64,000 nt of DNA from an uncultured Collinsella sp. (GTDB lineage: Bacteria; Actinomycetota; Coriobacteriia; Coriobacteriales; Coriobacteriaceae). Made by a program: the position numbers and the translations under genes. This document shows positions 25,720-33,709 of this stretch, one piece after another. Each line of letters begins with the position of its first letter. Within the stretch, counting starts at the first letter, position 1. The notes below the pieces were generated by a model, which searched no databases, was not told the DNA's origin, and saw nothing but the letters and a program-made list of their open reading frames with translations. The stretch lies in NCBI GenBank assembly GCA_958443615.1, contig CAUCLI010000008.1, positions 14,869 to 78,868 on the forward strand, written 5' to 3'.

Positions 25720-27315
25720 TCATCCGCGCGCCGCCTCCAGCAACTCCAATGCCGCCGCGACCTGCTCGGCGGACCCCGCCAAACCGAGAACGTCGCCCGC
25801 ACACAGGGGCATATCCGCCTCGATGGTGAATTCAATCTCGTCATCGCGTCTCAGGGCGACCGCCTGCGCGCCTGTCTTGGCACGAAGCTGCAGCTCGGCC
25901 AAGGTCCTTCCAGCGGCAACGCCATTCGTCGGCACGGTCATCCAGCGCAAGTTCGTATCGGGAACAGCCGAGAACAGGTCGTTCAAGGCGGCTGCCGCCG
26001 CGCAGCTGAGGCACTCCCCCGCTTCCACGACGTCCGAACCAGGGGTCTCGGCGGCGACATCCGAGGACACCGTCACGGCAGCTGCGGACTCCTCGGCGCG
26101 AATGTCCCCTCCGTACAGCCCCGCGATCGCGGGAACACCGCCCAGCACGCGCTCAAGCGGCGCACGGACCTTGAACACGAAAGTATTCAGCGCGATGGAC
26201 AGCACCGCCGCGCCGAGGATCAAGCTGTACTGGTCCTGACTGAGGACCCCGAGCGCCATGCCCGTCTGCCCGATGAGAAACGAGAATTCGCCGATCTGCG
26301 ACAGCCCGGCGGCAACGGTCAGCGTGCTGCCCAGATCGACCCGGAACACCACTCCGAGCAGCATGTTGATCCCCCATTTCCCAAGCATGATCAAGGCCAA
26401 GAGCAGCACCAGCTCGCCCAGGTGCCCCACAAGGAATCCCGGGTTGACCATCATGCCGACGCTGGCGAAAAAGATGATGGAGAACAAGTCCTGGAACGGA
26501 ATCGCCTCGGCGGCGACGCGGTGCGAGATCTTCGAACCGCCCACCACCACGCCGGCGAGGAACGCGCCGAGCGCAAAGGACAAATCGAACAGCCAGGCCG
26601 CCAACACCGCCGTCCCCAGCGCCACCACGATCACGGCGAGCTGGAACAGCTCGCGCGGGCAGAAGCGCGCGATGCGGATGAGCATGCGCGGAAGCGCGCG
26701 AGAGCCCACCACGGCCATGAGGGCCACGAACAGCGCGGTCTTGACGAGCGCCATGCCGAGGCCCGCCGCAACGGCGGAGGCGTCCACCTCGCCCGGGCCG
26801 AACAGCACGGGGAGCACCACCAGGACCACGACTGTCACCAGGTCCTCCACGATGAGCCACCCCGTGGCGATGCGCCCGCCCTCCGTCTTGTCGAGCCCCG
26901 CGTCGGCGAGGTTCTTGATGAGCACCACCGTCGACGCGATGGACACGGACAGGCCGAGCATGACGCCTGCCTCGGTCGACCACCCCAGGACGCGGCCCAA
27001 TCCGCAGCCGGCGAGCGTGCCCAGCGCCGTCTGCAACAGCGCGCCGGGAATCGCCACCCTGCGGACCTCCATGAGATCGGCGAACGAGAAGTGAAGGCCC
27101 GTGCCGAACATCATGAACATCACGCCCACCTCGGCGAGCTGGCTCATGGCATGCGAGTCCCCGATGAAGCCGGGTGTGAACGGGCCCACCGCAAGTCCTC
27201 CCAACAGGTAGCCCACGATGGGTGGCAAGCGCACCGCGCGAGCGGCGATGCCGCCGAGGAACGCAGCGATAAGCGCGATGACGAACGTGGAAAGCAGGGC
27301 GGTGTCTCCGTGCAT
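25720..27315 (-). CDS. CPA2-type cation:proton antiporter with a TrkA-C domain
   Basis: 531-residue membrane protein of the KefB-type monovalent cation:proton antiporter family. About 12 helices occupy residues 1-385 (IVGYLLGGLAVGP, GLSVSIASTVVLIKNL, TGWLIVEDLVTVVVL with the conserved Asp). A TrkA-C ligand domain follows at about 455-531. The NAD-binding TrkA-N domain that Kef proteins have is missing. It likely exports K+ or Na+ in exchange for H+. Start at ATG with GGAGGT. Convergent with exoA, 65 bases apart. Confidence 0.87.
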   Translation of the reverse strand: MHGDTALLSTFVIALIAAFLGGIAARAVRLPPIVGYLLGGLAVGPFTPGFIGDSHAMSQLAEVGVMFMMFGTGLHFSFADLMEVRRVAIPGALLQTALGTLAGCGLGRVLGWSTEAGVMLGLSVSIASTVVLIKNLADAGLDKTEGGRIATGWLIVEDLVTVVVLVVLPVLFGPGEVDASAVAAGLGMALVKTALFVALMAVVGSRALPRMLIRIARFCPRELFQLAVIVVALGTAVLAAWLFDLSFALGAFLAGVVVGGSKISHRVAAEAIPFQDLFSIIFFASVGMMVNPGFLVGHLGELVLLLALIMLGKWGINMLLGVVFRVDLGSTLTVAAGLSQIGEFSFLIGQTGMALGVLSQDQYSLILGAAVLSIALNTFVFKVRAPLERVLGGVPAIAGLYGGDIRAEESAAAVTVSSDVAAETPGSDVVEAGECLSCAAAAALNDLFSAVPDTNLRWMTVPTNGVAAGRTLAELQLRAKTGAQAVALRRDDEIEFTIEADMPLCAGDVLGLAGSAEQVAAALELLEAARG

Positions 27316-27440
27316 GCGACCTCCGGACGGCGGCAAATCCACGGGACGCACCTGCTGCGGGCGGACGAATGACCCGATTCGCGGCGCGCCCCATGAACTC
27401 ATGTGCGGCTAGCTCAGTTCAGTCTACCCAGTGGCGGCCA

Positions 27441-28178
27441 TCACATCCCGCGCAGCCCGTACTTGCGGACAACGCGGCCGATGCGGCGGGTCCAAGGGCC
27501 GTACAGCACCACGAGGAACAGCGCCGTCGCGACGCCGTGCATGACGTCGAACGGCAGCGAGGCGGCCACGTATGCCAACGTGCCCGCCCACGTGAGCGGG
27601 CGCACGAACCCCAGCACTCCATATGCGTTGACAATTAGGCCGTAGAGCGCGGCAGACGCCAGGCCCGCAAGCACGAGCGCCCACGTGCGAGGACGGCCGG
27701 TCACGCGATCCTCAAGCACACCAGCCTTCGCAAGCAGGCCACCCGCATACCCGACCATGCCCCAGGCATACATCTGCCACGGGCTCCACAGCCCCTGGCC
27801 GAAAAAGAAATTGCTGGTAAATGCCGCAAGCGAACCGACCATGAACCCGTTGCGAGGCCCCAGCGTCGCCCCCGCGATGATGGCGATGGCGGACAGCGGC
27901 TTGAAATCCGGGATGGGCGCGAACAGGATGCGCCCCGCCGCCGCGCACGCGGCGAGCACCAGCGTGGGCATGATCTGGCGCAGCGCAGGCTGGCTCCGCT
28001 CGTATCCCAGGAAGAACAGGACGAGCACCACCGTCACCACCGCAAGCATGAGCAGGGCCGAGCTCGCGATGCCCGTCCACAGCGCGACGCCCATCACCGC
28101 GGGGACCGCCATCAACAACGCAGCCTCGAAGGCCGTCGCGCCTTTCCCATCTGGGCGCATCTCATCCCCCACCATCAT
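27441..28178 (-). CDS. ECF transporter substrate-binding S component
   Basis: 245 residues, about six helices. The S component determines the vitamin or cofactor imported by an energy-coupling-factor transporter. KPLSAIAIIAGATLGPRNGFMVG and the FFFGQGLWSPWQMYAWG block are typical of a broad S-component group that I cannot tie to one ligand. It starts with ATGA overlapping the ATPase stop (ATG 28178; a second ATG follows directly). It is last in the T-AA-S operon, so this is a dedicated (group I-like) set. Confidence 0.82.
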   Translation of the reverse strand: MMVGDEMRPDGKGATAFEAALLMAVPAVMGVALWTGIASSALLMLAVVTVVLVLFFLGYERSQPALRQIMPTLVLAACAAAGRILFAPIPDFKPLSAIAIIAGATLGPRNGFMVGSLAAFTSNFFFGQGLWSPWQMYAWGMVGYAGGLLAKAGVLEDRVTGRPRTWALVLAGLASAALYGLIVNAYGVLGFVRPLTWAGTLAYVAASLPFDVMHGVATALFLVVLYGPWTRRIGRVVRKYGLRGM

Positions 28179-29827
28179 GGCCGGTAGAACAGGTTGTTGC
28201 GGAAGAACTCGCCCACGGGCTCCGTGCAGGCGAGCTCCCCGTCGAACATGAGCGACACGCGGTCGGCGACGCGGCGCACGAACGTCAGGTCGTGCGTGGA
28301 TACGACGACCGTGACGCCCTCGCGGCGGGCGGACTCGATCATGCCGGCCACCTGCTCGCGCGCGGCGCGGTCGAGCCCCTTGGTGGGCTCGTCGAGCAGC
28401 AGCAGCCGCGGACGGACGAGAAGCAATTTGCCCAAGGCGAGCATCTGGCGTTGACCGCCGGACAGGTCGTACGGGTGCAGGGCGGCGAAGTCGGCGAGGC
28501 CGATCTCGCGCATCATGGTGTGCGCCTCGTCCGCACCGTATCCGCCGATACCCGCCCATTCCATAAGTTCCTCGTCCACGCGCTCCTCGGCAAAAAGGGC
28601 CTTGGGGTCTTGGGGCAGCATCGCCTTGGCCGTGATCTGCGAGCGCACCTCGCCGCGCTGCGCCCGACGCATCCCCGCAATGAGCGCGAGCAGCGTCGAC
28701 TTGCCACAGCCGTTGCCGCCCACCAGGGCATGAACCTCGCCGCGAGAGACCTCGAAGTCCAAGCCGCGCAGCACCCAGTCGTCGTCGCGACCGTAGCGAA
28801 ACCACGCACCGTGCGCGGAGACGGCGACATCCCCGGGGACGGAGACTCGGCCGCCGGCGTGAACGGGCGAACCGCCGGGATTTCCCCCCGTATCGATGGC
28901 GGCACCGGCAGGACCAACGCCAGATGCAGGGGGTATAGCCGCGGCGGGGCGAAACCCGATCCCCGCGGCACCGCCCGCGACGCCGCCCTCCGCAGAGGCG
29001 CCCGCAGCGGCCTCACGCTTGAAGCGCCCCAGGTCCCCAACGGGCCTCACGGCGCCATCCACCAGCTCGAAGGCGCAGGTGGCGTAGTCGGCCATGAGCT
29101 CCGGCTCGTGCGTCGCCACGACGACGGTGCACCCCAACTCGTGGTTCACGCGGAACAGCGCATGCAGGAAATTGCGCGCCGCAATGGGGTCGAGCTGCGC
29201 CGTGGGCTCGTCGAGCAACAGGATGCGCGGCTGCATCACGAGCGTCGACGCGAGCGCCAGCAGCTGCTTGCGTCCACCCGACAGCGAATCCGTGTCGCTG
29301 TGAAACCACGGACCCATGCCGAAGAAATAGCTCGCCTCAGCCACGCGGCGGCGCATCTCGTCCTGCGGTGTGCCAAGGTTTTCCAAGCCGAACGCCATCT
29401 CGTGCCACACGCTGTCGCACACGATCTGGTTGTCGGGGTCCTGAAACACATAGCCGACCTCGCAGGCGGACGCCTCATCAAGACCCTCCACGGGGCTGCC
29501 GAACACGCGCACCGAGCCCGATCGCTCGCCCGCAGGGGCGATCTGCGGCTTGGCAAGCGAGAGCAGCGTCGACTTACCCGAGCCGATGCCCCCTACCAGC
29601 AGCGCGAACGCACCAACGGGCACGCTCATCGACGCGCCGCGCAGCACGTCCTCACGGGCGCCGGGGTACCTGAACGAAACGCCGTCATAGGCGAGCGCGG
29701 CGGCGCCGGGGGCGGCAGTACGGGCACCAGCGACATCGAACCCAACGACGCGGGCGCCGGGGGCATCGGGCCCAACGACGCGGGCGCCAGCGCCAACCCC
29801 GGCGCCCTCGAAAGCTCCACCGCTCAT
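28175..29827 (-). CDS. ECF transporter ATPase, two fused nucleotide-binding domains
   Basis: 550 residues, equivalent to EcfA plus EcfA' in one chain. Domain 1: VGGIGSGKSTLL (Walker A), FQDPDNQIV (Q-loop), LSGGRKQLLALA, ILLLDEPTAQLD. Domain 2: VGGNGCGKSTLL, LSGGQRQMLALG, LLLLDEPTKGLD. The linker (about 260-330) and the first 45 residues are Gly/Ala/Pro-rich and variable-looking. The FQDPDNQIV Q-loop is characteristic of ECF ATPases. Overlaps the T gene and the S gene by four bases each. Confidence 0.92.
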   Translation of the reverse strand: MSGGAFEGAGVGAGARVVGPDAPGARVVGFDVAGARTAAPGAAALAYDGVSFRYPGAREDVLRGASMSVPVGAFALLVGGIGSGKSTLLSLAKPQIAPAGERSGSVRVFGSPVEGLDEASACEVGYVFQDPDNQIVCDSVWHEMAFGLENLGTPQDEMRRRVAEASYFFGMGPWFHSDTDSLSGGRKQLLALASTLVMQPRILLLDEPTAQLDPIAARNFLHALFRVNHELGCTVVVATHEPELMADYATCAFELVDGAVRPVGDLGRFKREAAAGASAEGGVAGGAAGIGFRPAAAIPPASGVGPAGAAIDTGGNPGGSPVHAGGRVSVPGDVAVSAHGAWFRYGRDDDWVLRGLDFEVSRGEVHALVGGNGCGKSTLLALIAGMRRAQRGEVRSQITAKAMLPQDPKALFAEERVDEELMEWAGIGGYGADEAHTMMREIGLADFAALHPYDLSGGQRQMLALGKLLLVRPRLLLLDEPTKGLDRAAREQVAGMIESARREGVTVVVSTHDLTFVRRVADRVSLMFDGELACTEPVGEFFRNNLFYRP

Positions 29828-30717
29828 GCGAACGCCCTCCTCTCGTACACATGCAGCGCCGCCGGGACGAGCATCCAGGCGGCATAGGGAATGTAGGCGG
29901 GCGAGGGACCAAGGGGCGAGAGCCGGGGGTAGAACGTGAACGTCGTGGCGCAACGCCAGGCAACGACGGCACACGGCACGCCCGCCACGGCAATGAGCAC
30001 CATGCCGAGCGCATCGCGCGAAGTGAAGCGATAGCGCGCGTACGTGGTCCGACGCTCGGCGGCCCCCCAGCCGCGCGCCCGCATGGCGTCGGCGGTCTCC
30101 AGGGAGTCCTCCATGGCCCAGCCCATGAGCACCGAACTCTGCCGCATGCGGCGGCGCATCAAGCCGCCGCGGGCCCCCGCCGCACCGCGCTCGTCTGCAT
30201 CGGCGCAACTCAGGGCCACGTCCTGCACGTCGGCGATCAGGCGCCCCTGCCGCACGAAGCGCGGGATGAGGCGCATCGTCATCGAGATCATGAGCGATAC
30301 GACCGGCGCCGCATTGCCGAATAGGGAGAGAACCTCGTCCTGCGGCAAGATGTCGCGGGCGGCCTGGAACCACAAGACGCTCGCCATGAACATCACGGCC
30401 ATGACAAAACCAAACAGGAGGCTCTCGGCAAACACCGGCATGCCGAGCACAGAGAACAGCAGCGTACTCCCCTGTCGCGCGAACAGGGGGTTCGCGCAAG
30501 CAAGCAGCACGACGAGTGGGAGCTGCCAGCGCAGGGCGAGCAGCGCAGGGCGAATGCCGCGGGCCGCCGCGCCGTAAGCGAGCGCCCCCATGAGCGACAG
30601 CGACACCAGCACCGGATGCGGCGCGAACATGGTCAGACCGAGCGTGCATGCGAGAAACGTCGCCGGCACCGCCGGGTGCATGGTTCCAAATGCCGTGTGC
30701 CTGGGCGCTTGCGCCAT
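29824..30717 (-). CDS. ecfT: ECF transporter transmembrane T component
   Basis: 297 residues, CbiQ/EcfT family, the scaffold that couples ATPases to S component. About five helices; the cytoplasmic coupling helices carry the Ala-Arg-Gly signature in DAMRARGWG. Start at ATG behind GAGGAGGGGG. First gene of the operon; the 178-base gap to glmU is a divergent promoter region. Confidence 0.88.
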   Translation of the reverse strand: MAQAPRHTAFGTMHPAVPATFLACTLGLTMFAPHPVLVSLSLMGALAYGAAARGIRPALLALRWQLPLVVLLACANPLFARQGSTLLFSVLGMPVFAESLLFGFVMAVMFMASVLWFQAARDILPQDEVLSLFGNAAPVVSLMISMTMRLIPRFVRQGRLIADVQDVALSCADADERGAAGARGGLMRRRMRQSSVLMGWAMEDSLETADAMRARGWGAAERRTTYARYRFTSRDALGMVLIAVAGVPCAVVAWRCATTFTFYPRLSPLGPSPAYIPYAAWMLVPAALHVYERRAFA

Positions 30718-30895
30718 CCGCCCCCTCCTCTCGCCATGCGACCATGCCTCGAACCGCCCCGTCCGGCGCGTGCAAGTCGCGCTCATTGCGCCCCAAAGCC
30801 CCGCCGAATCCACCAGCGCCTCGACGCTGAGGTATCATCGACTCGTCCCGCGCCGCACGCGCGGGTTCATCTGCAACCAGATCATTGGAGTCCCC

Positions 30896-32296
30896 ATGGA
30901 TGCTACCGCGATTGTAATGGCCGCCGGCGAGGGCACGCGCATGAAATCCAATCATGCCAAGGTATCCCATAAGATTCTCGGCAAGCCCATGGCCTGCTGG
31001 GTCATCGACGCCGCGCTCGAGGCGGGCTGCGCCCGCGTCGTCGTGGTGGTGGGCAGCCATTCCGACGAGGTTCGCGCGCTCATCGCCGACGCCTACGAGG
31101 GCACGCCCGCCGCGGGCGCCATCGAGTGCGTCGAGCAGGCAGAGCGCCTGGGCACCGCGCACGCCGTCCGTACCGCGCTGGATGCGACCGGCATCGACGC
31201 CGGTCCCGTGGTGGTCCTGAACGGCGACCTCCCGCTCATCCAGGCCGAGACCATCTCCGCCTTCGCCAACACCGTCGCCGACGGCGCGAACGCCGGCGCC
31301 GTGCTCACCTTCACCCCGCCCGTGCCCTTCGGTTACGGCCGCATCGAGCTGGCAGAGGACGGGACCGTCAATCGCATCATCGAGCAGAAGGACTGCACGC
31401 CCGAGCAGGACGCCGAGCTCCTCGAGTGCAACGCCGGCTGCTACGCCTTCGACGGCGCGCTTCTCGCCGCCCACATCGGCGAGGTCGGCAACGACAACGC
31501 CCAGAGCGAGTACTACCTGCCCGACATGGTTGAGATCCTTAAACGCCACGGCCACGCCGTGACCATCTCGCACTGCGAGGACTACCGCGACGGCCTGGGC
31601 GTGAACAGCCGCGTGCAGCTCGCCGAGCTCACCGCCATCGCGCGCGACCGCATCAACGAGCGCTTCATGACCGAGGGCGTCACGTTCATCGACCCCGCCC
31701 AGGCCTGGATCGGCCCCGATGCGCAGATCGGTCGCGACACCATCGTGTGGCCGCAGACCCACCTCATCGGCGCCTGCCGCATCGGCGAGGGTTGCCAGCT
31801 CGGCCCGAACACCCGTCTCACGAACGTGGTGGCGGGCGACGGCTGCTCGCTCGACGAGACGGTCGCCATCGACGTCGTCATCGAGAACGGCGTGACCTGC
31901 GGCCCGCGCGCCTATCTGCGCCCGGGCACGCACCTTTTGGACGGCGCGCATGTGGGCACGCATGTCGAGATCAAGAAGTCCACGATCGGCGAGGGCTCCA
32001 AGGTTCCGCATCTCTCCTACATCGGCGACACCACGATGGGCGCGGGCGTGAACGTGGGCGCCGGCTCCATCACCTGCAACTACGATGGCAAGAACAAGCA
32101 CGCCACCACCATCGGCGACCGCACGTTCATCGGCTCCGACACCATGATGGTCGCGCCCGTGAACATCGGCGCGGATGTGGTGACCGGCGCGAGCAGCTGC
32201 ATCACCCGCGACGTGCCGGACGGGGCCCTGGCGGTCGAGCGCAGCGAGCAGCGCGTCATCGAGGGCTACACCGAGCTGCGCCGCGCCCGCCTGTAA
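30896..32296 (+). CDS. glmU: Bifunctional UDP-GlcNAc pyrophosphorylase / GlcN-1-P acetyltransferase
   Basis: Last two steps to UDP-N-acetylglucosamine for peptidoglycan and wall polymers. 466 residues. The uridylyltransferase domain opens with VMAAGEGTRMKS and has LNGDLPLI with the metal-binding Asp. From about residue 255 a left-handed beta-helix of hexapeptide repeats forms the acetyltransferase, with YLRPGT, IKKSTIGEGSKVPHLSYIGD and NYDGKNKH. The ATG at 30896 has TTGGAG six bases upstream; the frame is open upstream but unsupported. A TATCAT at about 30833 is a candidate -10. Confidence 0.97.
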   Translation: MDATAIVMAAGEGTRMKSNHAKVSHKILGKPMACWVIDAALEAGCARVVVVVGSHSDEVRALIADAYEGTPAAGAIECVEQAERLGTAHAVRTALDATGIDAGPVVVLNGDLPLIQAETISAFANTVADGANAGAVLTFTPPVPFGYGRIELAEDGTVNRIIEQKDCTPEQDAELLECNAGCYAFDGALLAAHIGEVGNDNAQSEYYLPDMVEILKRHGHAVTISHCEDYRDGLGVNSRVQLAELTAIARDRINERFMTEGVTFIDPAQAWIGPDAQIGRDTIVWPQTHLIGACRIGEGCQLGPNTRLTNVVAGDGCSLDETVAIDVVIENGVTCGPRAYLRPGTHLLDGAHVGTHVEIKKSTIGEGSKVPHLSYIGDTTMGAGVNVGAGSITCNYDGKNKHATTIGDRTFIGSDTMMVAPVNIGADVVTGASSCITRDVPDGALAVERSEQRVIEGYTELRRARL

Positions 32297-32305
32297 CCCT
32301 TTCGG

Positions 32306-32436
32306 ATGTGTAATTGGGGACGGGTGCAAATTACACATCTTGCTGATGGGCCTGCCGGCCGTCCGATTGCGGACGGCCGGCTTTTCCATGTTGAGACCCA
32401 ATGATGTGTAATTTGCACCCGTCCCCAATTACACAT
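32306..32436. repeat. Paired 33-bp palindromic repeats flanking the glmU terminator
   Basis: Two 33-base arms, 32306-32338 and 32404-32436, are exact reverse complements. Each arm itself begins ATGTGTAAT and ends TTACACAT, so each can also fold alone. The core is GGGGACGGGTGC. The same core and TTACACAT end occur in the palindrome at 52741-52840, so this is a REP/BIME-like family. Confidence 0.92.
32354..32385 (+). terminator. glmU terminator
   Basis: Eleven-base perfect arms (32354-32364, 32371-32381), six-base loop, then TTTT; it lies inside the loop of the larger repeat pair. Confidence 0.85.
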
Positions 32437-32511
32437 TATCGGTGGTCAAATAGCAGACAAAGTGGCTAATATAGAACGCGTATGGATGTTGTGGCGTATA
32501 AAGGAGAAGTC

Positions 32512-33498
32512 ATGCCGACAACCGATCCCAAAAAGACCGTGGATATGAGCAAGATCCTGCGAGTGTACTCCGGTTCCTCCAACCGTCCGCTCGCCCAGAA
32601 GATCGCCAACCAGCTCGGTGTCGAGCTCTCCGGCCTTACGCTCAAGCAGTTCGCCAACGGCGAGATCTACGCTCGTTACGATGAGACCGTCCGCGGCGCC
32701 GACGTCTTCCTCATCCAGTCCGTCGCCGGCGAGAACGTCAACGACATGCTCATGGAGCTCCTCATCGCCACGGATGCCGCCAAGCGCGCCTCCGCCCGCT
32801 CCATCACCGCCGTCATCACCCACTACGGCTACGCCCGCCAGGACCGCAAGGCCGGCCCGCGCGAGCCCATCACCGCCCGCCTCGTCGCCAACCTGCTCGA
32901 GTGCGCCGGCGTCGATCGCATCATCACGCTCGACCTGCACCAGGGCCAGATTCAGGGCTTCTTCGACATCCCGGTGAACCACCTCTCCGCCCTGCCGCTT
33001 TTCGCCGAGTACTACGACGCCATGGGCTTCGACACCGACAACCTCGTCGTCGTGTCCCCCGACGTGGGTCGCGCCAAGGCTGCCAAGAAGCTCTCCGACA
33101 TGCTCGGCTGCTCGCTGGCCATCGCCCACAAGGGCCGTCCGCGCCACAACGCCGCCGAGGTCATGGGCATCATCGGTGACATCAAGGGCAAGACCTGCAT
33201 CATTAACGACGACATGATCGACACCGCGGGCACCCTGTGCGCCAACGTGCGCGAGCTCAAGGCGCTCGGTGCCGGCGACATCTACGTGTGCGCCACCCAC
33301 GGCATCTTCTCCGGCGAGGCCATCCAGCGCCTGAACGACGCCCCGATCGTCGAGTGCGTGGTCACCGACGCCATCCCCGTCGAGGAGACCGGCAAGATCA
33401 AGACCATCTCCGTGGCCGGCGAGTTCGCCGAGACCATTTCCGCCGTGTACTACGAGCAGTCCGTGAGCAACCTCGTGGGCGGCGACTTCGCGATGTAA
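32512..33498 (+). CDS. prs: Ribose-phosphate pyrophosphokinase
   Basis: Makes PRPP from ribose 5-phosphate and ATP for nucleotide, His and Trp synthesis. 328 residues. The catalytic flexible loop region YARQDRKAGPREPITA and the PRPP loop CIINDDMIDTAGTL are both present, along with LDLHQGQIQGFF and SPDVGRAK. The ATG has AAGGAG eight bases upstream. A TAATAT (32467-32472) may be its -10. The AAGTGGCTAA overlapping it also begins the 221-bp element at 38065. Confidence 0.96.
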   Translation: MPTTDPKKTVDMSKILRVYSGSSNRPLAQKIANQLGVELSGLTLKQFANGEIYARYDETVRGADVFLIQSVAGENVNDMLMELLIATDAAKRASARSITAVITHYGYARQDRKAGPREPITARLVANLLECAGVDRIITLDLHQGQIQGFFDIPVNHLSALPLFAEYYDAMGFDTDNLVVVSPDVGRAKAAKKLSDMLGCSLAIAHKGRPRHNAAEVMGIIGDIKGKTCIINDDMIDTAGTLCANVRELKALGAGDIYVCATHGIFSGEAIQRLNDAPIVECVVTDAIPVEETGKIKTISVAGEFAETISAVYYEQSVSNLVGGDFAM

Positions 33499-33570
33499 GC
33501 CGCGCCGGCTGAGCTGAGGTCCGCCGCCCGCGGCCCCGCTCGCGCCACGGCTCGCTTAGCCCACGCTCGC

Positions 33571-33606
33571 AACGCCCATCCGCCTCGTCGCGGGTGGGCG
33601 TTTTTT
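33571..33606 (+). terminator. prs terminator
   Basis: Arms of about ten bases (33572-33581, 33592-33601), a ten-base loop and six T. Confidence 0.85.
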
Positions 33607-33642
33607 CATGCGGAAACGAGCCGCCATCTGCGAGAAGCCATC

Positions 33643-33671
33643 TTGACGTGATGAACATCCGTATCGATAAT
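33643..33671 (+). promoter_or_regulatory. Promoter of the LPxTG surface protein
   Basis: TTGACG (33643-33648), 17-base spacer, GATAAT (33666-33671). This is one of the best sigma70-type promoters in the window. The leader is about 32 bases and ends in GAGGAGG. The gene therefore looks transcribed although its frame is broken. Confidence 0.7.
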
Positions 33672-33709
33672 TGCCCTATGCACGTCAATTGAATCACGAG
33701 GAGGTTGTT

